A DNA stretch of 64,000 nucleotides from Crassaminicella profunda (GTDB lineage: Bacteria; Bacillota; Clostridia; Peptostreptococcales; Thermotaleaceae): contig NZ_CP082326.1 in assembly GCF_019884785.1 (NCBI RefSeq), positions 1,357,355-1,421,354 on the forward strand. The letters run 5' to 3'. The notes under the pieces were generated by a model. The model did not search any database. It was given only the letters and a program-made list of their open reading frames with translations, and had not been told where the DNA came from. Each line of letters starts with the position of its first letter. Within the stretch, counting starts at the first letter, position 1. Of this stretch, positions 17,157 to 25,023 are shown piece by piece. The position numbers were made by a program, and so were the translations under genes.

Positions 17157-17230
17157 AGTTTTAGAAATGTTATTATTTTAACAAAATTAGAACATTGTTT
17201 CAAAAATAACTCTAAAATTTTGTTGAATTA

Positions 17231-17267
17231 TGTGCAATAAGAACGATGAATAGTGGCAGCGTATAAT
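17231..17267 (+). promoter_or_regulatory. activator-type promoter of the aminotransferase gene
   Basis: TATAAT at 17262-17267 has no good -35 hexamer. In its place lies TGTGCAATAAGAA at 17231, part of a 20-bp motif repeated at 18803 before the NhaC gene. The motif starts exactly 31 bp before the -10 in both cases. Confidence 0.55.
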
Positions 17268-17322
17268 ATAAAATTAATGTAATCTAAAAAATTGTTTAAA
17301 AAATCTAAAGGAGGATTTTTAA

Positions 17323-18684
17323 ATGAAAGAATTGAAAGAACCTAAAATTATTACACAAATACCAGGACCAAAATCTCAAGCGTTATTAGAGATAAGAGAA
17401 AAAAATGTACCATCTGGAGTATCTAGTTATGTTCCTACTTTTATTAAACAAGGACAAGGAGCGTTATTTGAAGATGTGGATGGAAATGTATTTTTAGATT
17501 TTGCAGGAGGAATTGGTGTATTAAACATAGGATATAGTCATAAAGAAGTAGTAAAGGCTGTAAAAGAACAATGTGATAAGTATTTTCATACAAGTATTAA
17601 CGTTGTGTCTTATGAGCAGTATGTTCGATTGGCAGAAAAATTAAATAATTTAATTCCAGGAAATTTTGAAAAGAAAACTATGTTTGTGAACAGTGGTGCT
17701 GAGGCAGTAGAAAATGCAATTAAGATTGCACGTAAATACACAAAACGAAAAGAGATTATTGCATTTACTGGTGCATTTCATGGTAGAACTTTGTTGACAA
17801 TGACACTTACAAGTAAAGTAAAACCTTATAAATTTGGTTTTGAGCCTTTTGCTCAAGGAGTACATCGCATTGAATTTCCATATATCTACAGAAGGCCTAA
17901 AGGAATTTCAGAGCAAAATAGTATAAACTATTATATTCAAAAGCTTGAGAAATTTTTCTTGGAGAATGTTGCACCTGAAAATGTAGCTGCTATTATTTTA
18001 GAACCTATTCAAGGAGAAGGTGGCTTTATTGTACCACCAGATAATTATATTAGAGAATTGAGAAATATTTGTGATAGACATGGTATTTTACTAATAGCAG
18101 ATGAAGTCCAGAGTGGATTTTGCAGAACTGGAAAAGTTTTTGCTACAGAATATTGGGAAGAATTTGGCGTATATGCGGATATTGTTACAAGTGCAAAATC
18201 TATTGCAGCAGGACTACCACTTAGTGCAGTAACTGGAAAAGCTGAGATTATGGAAGCTGCGCAAGTAGGAGGTATTGGAGGCACATATTGTGGAAACCCA
18301 GTTGCAACAACTGCAGCATTAAAAGTTATAGAAGTTATGGAAAGAGAGAATTATGCACAAAAGGCAAATCATATTGCAGAGATTGCTATGAAAAGATTTA
18401 ATGAAATGAAAGAAAAGTATGAGATCATTGGAGATATACGTGGTCGTGGTGCAATGATGGCAATAGAATTAGTGAAAAATAAGGATACACAAGAGCCTGC
18501 TAAGAAAGAAACAAATAAGGTTTTACAAGAATGCTGGAAAAATGGACTAGTCGTGTTATCTGCAGGTGTCCGTGGAAATAATATACGATTTCTGATGCCA
18601 TTAATAATTACAGATCAACAACTAAATATAGGGTTAGATATTTTAGAAAATGCTATTAAAAGAGTAACGGATCATAATATATAG
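17323..18684 (+). CDS. class-III aminotransferase (4-aminobutyrate aminotransferase-like)
   Basis: 453 residues, PLP fold type I, GabT/ArgD clan. Visible motifs: DFAGGIGVLNIGY; FVNSGAEAVENAIK (PLP phosphate); TGAFHGRTLLTMTLTSK; LEPIQGEGGFIVPP; LIADEVQSGFCRTGK with the PLP-binding Asp; and the Schiff-base Lys in TSAKSIAAGLPLSAV near residue 290. GabT-like enzymes move an omega-amino group to 2-oxoglutarate. GGAGGATTTTTAA precedes the ATG. With the dehydrogenase and carriers downstream it probably breaks down an imported amino compound; substrate unknown. Confidence 0.88.
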   Translation: MKELKEPKIITQIPGPKSQALLEIREKNVPSGVSSYVPTFIKQGQGALFEDVDGNVFLDFAGGIGVLNIGYSHKEVVKAVKEQCDKYFHTSINVVSYEQYVRLAEKLNNLIPGNFEKKTMFVNSGAEAVENAIKIARKYTKRKEIIAFTGAFHGRTLLTMTLTSKVKPYKFGFEPFAQGVHRIEFPYIYRRPKGISEQNSINYYIQKLEKFFLENVAPENVAAIILEPIQGEGGFIVPPDNYIRELRNICDRHGILLIADEVQSGFCRTGKVFATEYWEEFGVYADIVTSAKSIAAGLPLSAVTGKAEIMEAAQVGGIGGTYCGNPVATTAALKVIEVMERENYAQKANHIAEIAMKRFNEMKEKYEIIGDIRGRGAMMAIELVKNKDTQEPAKKETNKVLQECWKNGLVVLSAGVRGNNIRFLMPLIITDQQLNIGLDILENAIKRVTDHNI

Positions 18685-18802
18685 GAACCTTTATTTTATA
18701 TGAAAACTAAAGAAATTTTAACTGCATAGGAGAGTAATCGTATTGTTTTTGAATGGCTTTGTGCAGTTTTAAAGAAAATATACTTAAAAATAAATAGAGT
18801 TT

Positions 18803-18839
18803 TGTGCAATAAGAATAATGAAATAATAATCAATATAGT
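18803..18839 (+). promoter_or_regulatory. activator-type promoter upstream of the first NhaC gene
   Basis: TGTGCAATAAGAA begins at 18803; the full 20-bp motif matches the 17231 copy at 18 positions. TATAGT (18834-18839) is the -10, again 31 bp from the motif start. The 354-bp gap before the carrier gene holds no coding sequence, giving a leader of about 190 nt. Confidence 0.5.
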
Positions 18840-19038
18840 TTAAAATAGAGTGAAAGACTAGAAAAAACTGATAAAATTACATTCTCATCTGAAATAGCAA
18901 CAATCTATTTTCTTGTGAAGTTTTTCTCATATAAAGATTTACACATACTCACATAATCAAATTGTCCTAATTAAATCTTTCAATATGTATTTAAGTTTGA
19001 TAGCTTTATAAAAAATGAAAGGAAGGGTGAAGATATAA

Positions 19039-20487
19039 ATGGAAAAAGGAAAAAGATTACCGTTGTATATAGAAGCTATTGCACCTTTTATCATGTTGGT
19101 ACTACTAGTAGCAATTGGATATATATACTTAGAATTAAGAATAGAATTTTTATTAATTTTAGCTACTATATTTGCGGGTTTGATTGCTAAAAGATTAGGA
19201 TATACTTGGAGTGAAATGGAAGATGCAATTGGAGATAGATTAAAGAAGGTTACTCAAGCAATATTAATAATGTGGAGTGTTGGAATTATTATTGGAACAT
19301 TTATGTTCTCCGGATCTATTCCTTTTATAATAAGCTTATCATTAAAAATAATTAATCCTCAATACCTATTTGTATTCTCTTTTATTATTTGTGTTATTTT
19401 ATCTGTAGTTACTGGTACTGCATGGGGCTCAGTAGGAACGGCTGGTGTGGCGATGATGGGAGTGGCTGTCGGATTAGGTCTTCCTGTGAATATAACAGCA
19501 GGTGCAGTAATTGCAGGGTCAATATTTGGAGATAAAATGTCACCCCTATCAGATACAACAAATCTTAGTGCTGCAAGTGCAGGTGTAGACTTGTATGATC
19601 ATATTAAGCAAATGTTATATACAACGGTACCAGCAACTATTATTAGCTTGATTGTATACCTTATTGTTGGATTAAATTTAATAGAATCTACATCAGGGCT
19701 TCCTGAAACTGCTGTTACGATGATTAATAACTTAGATCAAATGTACAATTGGAATGTCTTAATGATATTACCTTTAGTAGTTGTATTTGGAGGAGCTTTT
19801 CTGAAGAAACCAACTGTTCCTACTATGATCTTTGCATCAATTTTAGCTATTGCTGTAGGGGTTTTTGTTAATGGTTTTACTATCCAAAATGGGGTTGCAT
19901 CTGCAATATTTGGATTTAAAGCATCTATGGTAAATGTAGCAGGATTTGACTCAAATGCTATATCTATTGAAGTAATTAAATTAATTAATCGTGGTGGTAT
20001 GCGTTCTATGATTGGTATTATTACAATTATATATTGTGGTTATTCATTTACAGCAATCTTGAGCAAAACAAAGTGTTTGGAAATTATGTTGCAGCCAGTA
20101 GTTAAGGTAGTAAAAACAAGAGGACAAGTTATGCTTGCTACTGTTATCTCAAGTATTTTGCTTGCTTGTGCTGCAGGAACATCTTATGTTCCAACCATAA
20201 TGATTCCTGAAATGTTTAGAAAGCTATTTATTCAGACTGGGATGAAATTAAATAATTTATCAAGAACGTTAGAAGATGCAGGGACTTGTGTGAATCCTTT
20301 GATCCCATGGGGAATGTCAGGGATATTTTATGCAACTACATTTAATATGAATGTTGTGGATTATGCACCATGGGCTATGTTATGTTGGATGACGCCAATT
20401 TTAGCAATTATATATGGGTTTACAGGATTTGGAATTGCCAAATTAAATGATGAAGAGCAAAAAGCACTTCTTAAAAAAGTAAGCTAA
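19039..20487 (+). CDS. NhaC-family Na+/H+ antiporter-type carrier (copy 1)
   Basis: 482 residues, about eleven membrane segments. SVVTGTAWGSVGTAGVAMMGV and the later GDKMSPLSDTTNLSAASAG are the conserved NhaC blocks, with Asp and Ser residues expected in ion binding. The LACAAGTSYVPTIMIP and RTLEDAGTCVNPLIPWGMSG segments in the second half complete the family pattern. Members exchange Na+ for protons or for organic acids and amino acids, and its place in a catabolic locus favours the latter. GGAAGGGTGAAG precedes ATG 19039. Confidence 0.9.
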   Translation: MEKGKRLPLYIEAIAPFIMLVLLVAIGYIYLELRIEFLLILATIFAGLIAKRLGYTWSEMEDAIGDRLKKVTQAILIMWSVGIIIGTFMFSGSIPFIISLSLKIINPQYLFVFSFIICVILSVVTGTAWGSVGTAGVAMMGVAVGLGLPVNITAGAVIAGSIFGDKMSPLSDTTNLSAASAGVDLYDHIKQMLYTTVPATIISLIVYLIVGLNLIESTSGLPETAVTMINNLDQMYNWNVLMILPLVVVFGGAFLKKPTVPTMIFASILAIAVGVFVNGFTIQNGVASAIFGFKASMVNVAGFDSNAISIEVIKLINRGGMRSMIGIITIIYCGYSFTAILSKTKCLEIMLQPVVKVVKTRGQVMLATVISSILLACAAGTSYVPTIMIPEMFRKLFIQTGMKLNNLSRTLEDAGTCVNPLIPWGMSGIFYATTFNMNVVDYAPWAMLCWMTPILAIIYGFTGFGIAKLNDEEQKALLKKVS

Positions 20488-20511
20488 ATAAAAGAAAAAT
20501 AAGAAGATATA

Positions 20512-20549
20512 AAAGCATGAGAGATATCTACTTCTCTTGTGCTTTTTTT
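20512..20549 (+). terminator. terminator after the first NhaC gene
   Basis: A 13-bp stem (20512-20524 with 20533-20545, two G-T pairs) followed by T7. Confidence 0.85.
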
Positions 20550-20633
20550 ATAAATAAACTATCTAATACTAGATAGTGTTCATATATAATTGTGCATAAT
20601 AAACAAAAATAGAGGATAAGTAGGTTATAAATT

Positions 20634-20653
20634 CGTGCGGTTAGAATGATGAT
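20634..20653 (+). promoter_or_regulatory. weaker copy of the shared promoter motif
   Basis: CGTGCGGTTAGAATGATGAT matches the 17231 motif at 14 of 20 positions and lies 94 bp before the opine-dehydrogenase gene. A plausible -10 (TAAGAT, 20672) is not at the 31-bp spacing, so this is tentative. Confidence 0.25.
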
Positions 20654-20727
20654 AAAAAAAGGCATTACTGCTAAGATAATGATGAGAAATATAAATCATT
20701 ATTATTTAAAGATGAGGGGGAAACATC

Positions 20728-21810
20728 ATGAAAATAGCGATTTTAGGGTCAGGAAACGGTGGAGTTGCAGCAGCAGCAGATTGGAGCTTAGCTGGTCATC
20801 AAGTAAGATTGTTTGATTTTAAGCAGTTTTCTGCTAACATTGATGCAATTAATAAAAAAGGTGGTATTGAAGTTAAAGGTGCAATACAAGGATTTGCAAA
20901 ACTTGCTTATGCTGGACATGATATTGAAAAAACTTTAGACGGTGCTGAATTTATTTTGGTAATTGGTCCTGCTTATAGTAGTGAGGCATTTGGAAAGGCA
21001 TGTAAATCTTATCTAAAGAAAGAACAAATGGTTTGTATCTGCCCAAGTTCTTGTGGAGGTGCTATTGTTTTCAAAAACGCTGTAGGACTCAATATTGAAG
21101 ATGAAAACTATATTATTTCTGAGACTTCTACCCTTCCATATGCTTGTAGAGTGACTGGACTGGCTGAGGTAACTATTTATCATAAGCTTACAGGTGGATT
21201 GTATGTTGCGGCAATGCCCTCAAAATACCTTGAAAAAGTATATGATGTATTCAAATTAGTTTATCCAGGATCGGAACCAGTAAAATCAATTTTTATGACA
21301 ATGATGCAGACCGGAAATACGATTATTCATCCATCCGTAACTCTTCTAAATGCAAGTAGGATAGAATCAACAAAAGGAGATTTTCTATTTTATGAAGAAG
21401 GTGCTACACCAGCTGCAGGAAGATTGATGGAAGCTCTTGATAAAGAAAAGATAGCTTTAAGTGATAAATTGGAAGCAGGCCTCATTCCTGATGTTAAAGT
21501 AAAGATTTATCAAGGATATAATCAAATTGAAGATTATGAAACAGGATATAGTACAGCGGAAGGTTTTAAAGGAATAAAAGCTCAGAATCAACTGGATCAT
21601 AGGTACTTAAATGAAGATGTAGGATATGGTCTTGTGTTTATGTCAGAACTTGCTAAACAAGTTGGGGTGGAGACTCCTGTAATGGATGCTATGATACTTA
21701 TTGCTTCTATTATTACAAAGAGAGATTATAGGAAAGAAGCAGCAAGAACAATGAAAACTCTTGGTCTCGAAAAATATACGCTTGATGAGCTAAAAAATAT
21801 ATTCAATTAG
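20728..21810 (+). CDS. octopine/nopaline-type NAD(P) dehydrogenase
   Basis: 360 residues. N-terminal Rossmann domain with AILGSGNGGVAAAADW and a following acidic residue (LFDF). C-terminal octopine-dehydrogenase domain with the signature IIHPSVTLLNASRIES, containing the family's catalytic His. Opine dehydrogenases join or split an amino acid and a 2-oxo acid at a secondary amine with NAD(P)H. In a catabolic locus the oxidative (splitting) direction is likely, yielding an amino acid for the aminotransferase; this is inference. GATGAGGGGG precedes ATG 20728. Its own promoter region lies in a 240-bp gap. Confidence 0.85.
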   Translation: MKIAILGSGNGGVAAAADWSLAGHQVRLFDFKQFSANIDAINKKGGIEVKGAIQGFAKLAYAGHDIEKTLDGAEFILVIGPAYSSEAFGKACKSYLKKEQMVCICPSSCGGAIVFKNAVGLNIEDENYIISETSTLPYACRVTGLAEVTIYHKLTGGLYVAAMPSKYLEKVYDVFKLVYPGSEPVKSIFMTMMQTGNTIIHPSVTLLNASRIESTKGDFLFYEEGATPAAGRLMEALDKEKIALSDKLEAGLIPDVKVKIYQGYNQIEDYETGYSTAEGFKGIKAQNQLDHRYLNEDVGYGLVFMSELAKQVGVETPVMDAMILIASIITKRDYRKEAARTMKTLGLEKYTLDELKNIFN

Positions 21811-21917
21811 ATTAAAGATTTATGGGATGTTTTATAATAATTGACTATGAAAATTTAGGCATAAGAAAAAAGTGATAAAGTTGTATTAAGAAGATTATAT
21901 GCATGTTTTAATAAAAT

Positions 21918-21940
21918 GGGAAGTGATATTTTCACTTCCC
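21918..21940 (+). terminator. hairpin after the opine-type dehydrogenase gene
   Basis: GGGAAGTGA pairs with TCACTTCCC (21918-21926 with 21932-21940). The T tract is interrupted, so termination is probable but not certain. Confidence 0.6.
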
Positions 21941-22047
21941 TGATTTATTATCGTATTCTTTTTTTTGTTGAAAACTTTTGAATAAATATAATACTGATAA
22001 AATACTTACAAACTAAATTGAGTTAATAATGTTTTTGAGGATGTTTT

Positions 22048-22084
22048 ATAAATTTGTATATAATAATATTATATACAAATTTAT
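22048..22084. promoter_or_regulatory. 37-bp perfect palindrome upstream of the CdaR-type regulator gene
   Basis: Arms 22048-22065 and 22067-22084 are perfect 18-bp complements around a single A. The half-site core is TTTGTATATAATA. It ends 44 bp before ATG 22129. No T tract follows, so an operator is more likely than a terminator. The surrounding 318-bp gap has no gene. Confidence 0.6.
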
Positions 22085-22128
22085 GAGATCGTTTATTTAG
22101 GGTTTTTCTTGAAAAGGGAGGTTTTTAT

Positions 22129-23340
22129 ATGCTTAGAAAATTAGCACAGAAAATTGCAATAGATACTTGCGAAATTATTGGTTATGATGTAATTATTACT
22201 GATGAGAAATCTATTGTAATTGGCGCTAGTGATGTAGTGAGATTAGGAACATTTCATGAAGGCTCAGTAAAAGTAATTGCTACAGGTAGGCCACATTCTG
22301 ATTTTCATGGCTATATAAGAAATATGAGAGGAACGAAAGCGGGTTTTACCATTCCAATAGAATTAAATGGAAGAGTTTTAGGCTCAATAGGGATAACAGG
22401 AAAACGAGAGAATGTGGAGAAATTTGGACTTTTAGTGAAAAAACATGCGGAAATGATATTAAGAGAAGAAATTATTTTTAAAGCATCAATTTTGTCAGAG
22501 CGGGCGCTACAGAATCTCATTCAAGAGATTATGTCTTTTAATGTAGCAAAGAATAACGAAGAACTGTTACTAACAAGAGGATATGAACTTGGATATGATC
22601 TTAAACCTCCTCATATAGCAATTGCAATAGATCTGTTTGAATTTAGTAAAATAGCAAAAAAAATATATAAGAAGGCTACAAAAGAAAAATCTCCAGAAAT
22701 AAGTATACAAGCATTAAAATTAGATGTGCAATTAAAAATAAAAAATATTTTTAATAAGCCAAATGATATTTGTATACCTTTTGGAAATGATAAATTTATT
22801 ATTTTGCATGCTTTGCAAAATAAATTTAGCGAAAAGGAAGTTTTTGAGTATGTCAAACAGAAATGTTATCAGATCATATCTGAGATAGAGCAAAAAAATG
22901 TTTCTGCGACTATAGGAATAGGATCTATTGCTAAGAGCCTTTCACAATTAAGCAGATCATGTCAAGATGCATGGCGTGTATTAGAAATAGGAAAAAAGGT
23001 TATCGATAAACCTAAAGTTGTTAGCATTAAGGAATATTGTATTGAAGGTATTATTTCAAATGTTAATAAAGACGTAAGTGAATGGTTTATATCACAGATG
23101 GTAGATAGTTTGCAACAACAACCTGATTGGAAAGAACTATTTAAAACTATTCGTGCATGGTGTGAATCTGGTTTTAGTCAAATTCAAGCATCAAAAATTT
23201 TACATATACATAGAAATACATTAAATTATAGATTAGAGAAAATATATCAGATAAGTGGCATGGATGTAAGAAAATTTAGAAATGCGTTAGCATTATATTT
23301 AGGAGTTTTAATGGTTGAATTAGGTTTTATAAAAAAATAG
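22129..23340 (+). CDS. CdaR/PucR-family transcriptional regulator
   Basis: 403 residues. N-terminal putative diacid-recognition domain (about 1-130, LAQKIAIDTCEIIGYDVIITD and the GTKAGFTIPIELNGRVLGSIGI segment), a central GGDEF-like domain, and a C-terminal PucR helix-turn-helix: WCESGFSQIQASKILHIHRNTLNYRLEKI. Members activate catabolic genes when a small acid or its product binds. Its place between two carrier genes makes it the probable regulator of the 17.3-24.8 kb locus. AAAGGGAGG precedes the ATG. The second NhaC gene starts 69 bp after its stop, likely co-transcribed. Confidence 0.88.
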   Translation: MLRKLAQKIAIDTCEIIGYDVIITDEKSIVIGASDVVRLGTFHEGSVKVIATGRPHSDFHGYIRNMRGTKAGFTIPIELNGRVLGSIGITGKRENVEKFGLLVKKHAEMILREEIIFKASILSERALQNLIQEIMSFNVAKNNEELLLTRGYELGYDLKPPHIAIAIDLFEFSKIAKKIYKKATKEKSPEISIQALKLDVQLKIKNIFNKPNDICIPFGNDKFIILHALQNKFSEKEVFEYVKQKCYQIISEIEQKNVSATIGIGSIAKSLSQLSRSCQDAWRVLEIGKKVIDKPKVVSIKEYCIEGIISNVNKDVSEWFISQMVDSLQQQPDWKELFKTIRAWCESGFSQIQASKILHIHRNTLNYRLEKIYQISGMDVRKFRNALALYLGVLMVELGFIKK

Positions 23341-23409
23341 AATAAATTTTAAAAAATATAGTGTATAATCTAGAGTATAAAGAAAAAAATGGAAACTCTA
23401 GGAGGAGAT

Positions 23410-24789
23410 ATGGAAAATAATAAAGGTTTTAAACACATTTATATGATATTTGCTGTAAGTATGGGAGCTATTGCAACTTGTATAATAAGGAATATTCCTT
23501 TGTTTTATGGCTTTTTTATAGGTGTATTTTTTTCTGTGATTGTATTTATGAGGAACGGTTTTTCTTTTATTGCTTTGATGAAGATGATTCTAAAAGGTGT
23601 AAAAGAATGTTTTTCTGTATACATTATTGTACTTCTTATGGGGTCTATTATAGCTGTTTGGATTGCTTCAGGAACTGTACCTACTATGATTTATTATGGA
23701 TTTGATTATATTGTACATATGAATTATCTACTTGCATGTTTTATGATTATGGTAATGATTTCATTTGCTATGGGAACAGCTTTTGGAACGATTAGTACGA
23801 TAGGGATTGCTTTGCTTGGAATAGGAAAAGGCCTTTCAATACCAGAGCCGATTCTTTTAGGAACTATTATTTCAGGGGCTTTTATTGCTGATAAAATCTC
23901 TCCTATTAGTGCATTGGTCAATCTTACTATGAACACTACCGATATAAAGTATAAAGATTTTTTTAAACATATGTTAGTTACATTAATACCTACTTTGATT
24001 ATTAGTTCAACGATTTATTATATTTTAGGAAGAAATTTTACGGGCGAAGTTGATCTTTTAACATTAAGAGAATATCAAAGGAATATTTTTAATACTTTTA
24101 CTATTTCACTAGCACTTTTATTATTTCCTATCATAATGATTCTACTAGCTGTTATAGGTGTAAAAGTTATTCCAAATATGACCTTTAGTTTATTAGGCGG
24201 AATAGTGATTGGCATATTTTTTCAAAAAATAGAGATACATGAAATGATTCATGCTATACTTTTTGGATATCGATCAAGAACCGGGATAGAGGCATTAGAT
24301 GGAATTTTAAGGGGTGGCGGTATAGTCCCTATGATAGAGGTTATATTCATTATAATAGGTGCTGTTGCTTTAAATAGTGTATTTGAAGGAACCAATACTA
24401 TTGCTCCAATGATAGATAAAATGGCATCAAAAATAAAAACAAAGGGAGCTTTAATTGCAAGAACCTGCATATTAAGTATTGCTTTGACAACAGTTACCTG
24501 TGATCAAACAGTAGGGATTCTTTTACCAGGAAAGTTTTTAAAAAGGAAATACAAGGAATTTAAAATGAAAAAAATTACCCTTGCTAGGAGTATTGCAGAT
24601 GCAGGGACAACGATAGCACCCTTGATTCCTTGGAATGTAAATGCAATTATTATTACAGTAATAACAGGTGTAGGAGCAACGGAGTATGGACCATATGCTG
24701 TATTATGTTATATTTCTCCTCTAGTTACAATTTTGTTTGGGTATTTATTTACAAATAGAGAATCGAAAGAAAAGTTGGTAAATGAGTAA
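23410..24789 (+). CDS. NhaC-family Na+/H+ antiporter-type carrier (copy 2)
   Basis: 459 residues, about eleven membrane segments. Shares the family blocks SFAMGTAFGTISTIGIALLGIG, GAFIADKISPISALVNLT and RSIADAGTTIAPLIPWNVNAI with copy 1, but is otherwise diverged and has its own N-terminus, so it is a paralogue rather than a recent duplicate. A longer frame starts at ATG 23389; AGGAGG at 23400-23405 sets ATG 23410. Co-transcription with the regulator gene suggests carriage of its inducer or of a related substrate. Confidence 0.88.
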   Translation: MENNKGFKHIYMIFAVSMGAIATCIIRNIPLFYGFFIGVFFSVIVFMRNGFSFIALMKMILKGVKECFSVYIIVLLMGSIIAVWIASGTVPTMIYYGFDYIVHMNYLLACFMIMVMISFAMGTAFGTISTIGIALLGIGKGLSIPEPILLGTIISGAFIADKISPISALVNLTMNTTDIKYKDFFKHMLVTLIPTLIISSTIYYILGRNFTGEVDLLTLREYQRNIFNTFTISLALLLFPIIMILLAVIGVKVIPNMTFSLLGGIVIGIFFQKIEIHEMIHAILFGYRSRTGIEALDGILRGGGIVPMIEVIFIIIGAVALNSVFEGTNTIAPMIDKMASKIKTKGALIARTCILSIALTTVTCDQTVGILLPGKFLKRKYKEFKMKKITLARSIADAGTTIAPLIPWNVNAIIITVITGVGATEYGPYAVLCYISPLVTILFGYLFTNRESKEKLVNE

Positions 24790-24856
24790 AAGAAAAACTG
24801 TTTATACAAGATAATAAAAATAATTAAGCAATGATAATATAGAAATAACAGGAATA

Positions 24857-24886
24857 TGTCGAAGATACATATAGAATTTTGTCGAA
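24857..24886 (+). promoter_or_regulatory. tandem Spo0A boxes
   Basis: TGTCGAA at 24857-24863 and TTGTCGAA at 24879-24886 match the Spo0A recognition sequence in direct orientation, 22-23 bp apart. They stand just upstream of a promoter-like pair at 24913-24941 that leads into no open reading frame. Confidence 0.5.
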
Positions 24887-24912
24887 AACAATAAAAAATT
24901 TTAAAAATACTA

Positions 24913-24941
24913 TTGCAGTATGTTCTTTCTTTCTATATAAT
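24913..24941 (+). promoter_or_regulatory. orphan sigma-A promoter
   Basis: TTGCAG (24913-24918) and TATAAT (24936-24941) are 17 bp apart. No gene follows on this strand before the terminator. Confidence 0.5.
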
Positions 24942-24948
24942 TAATAAC

Positions 24949-25023
24949 TGTGAGTAAGATCATTTTCCAAGCATATATAGGGTAGAAAAAAAAGAAAAGT
25001 GTCCTAGGACACTTTTCTTTTTT
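24949..25023 (+). ncRNA. candidate small RNA
   Basis: A transcript from the orphan promoter would run about 75 nt and end at the 24991-25020 hairpin with its T6 tail. No ribosome site or reading frame is present. Existence rests on promoter plus terminator only. Confidence 0.35.
24991..25023. terminator. bidirectional terminator at the alaX 3' end
   Basis: A perfect 14-bp stem (24991-25004 with 25007-25020) with A-rich and T-rich flanks on the two sides. Confidence 0.9.

Noticed and set aside
17250-17262. Sigma-54 promoter before the aminotransferase gene
   Set aside because: GTGGCAGCG looks like half of a -24 element, but the -12 GC element is absent and a TATAAT box is present at 17262.
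19039-24789. Recent tandem duplication of the two NhaC genes
   Set aside because: Only family blocks are shared; the remaining sequence and the N-termini differ strongly, so they are old paralogues.
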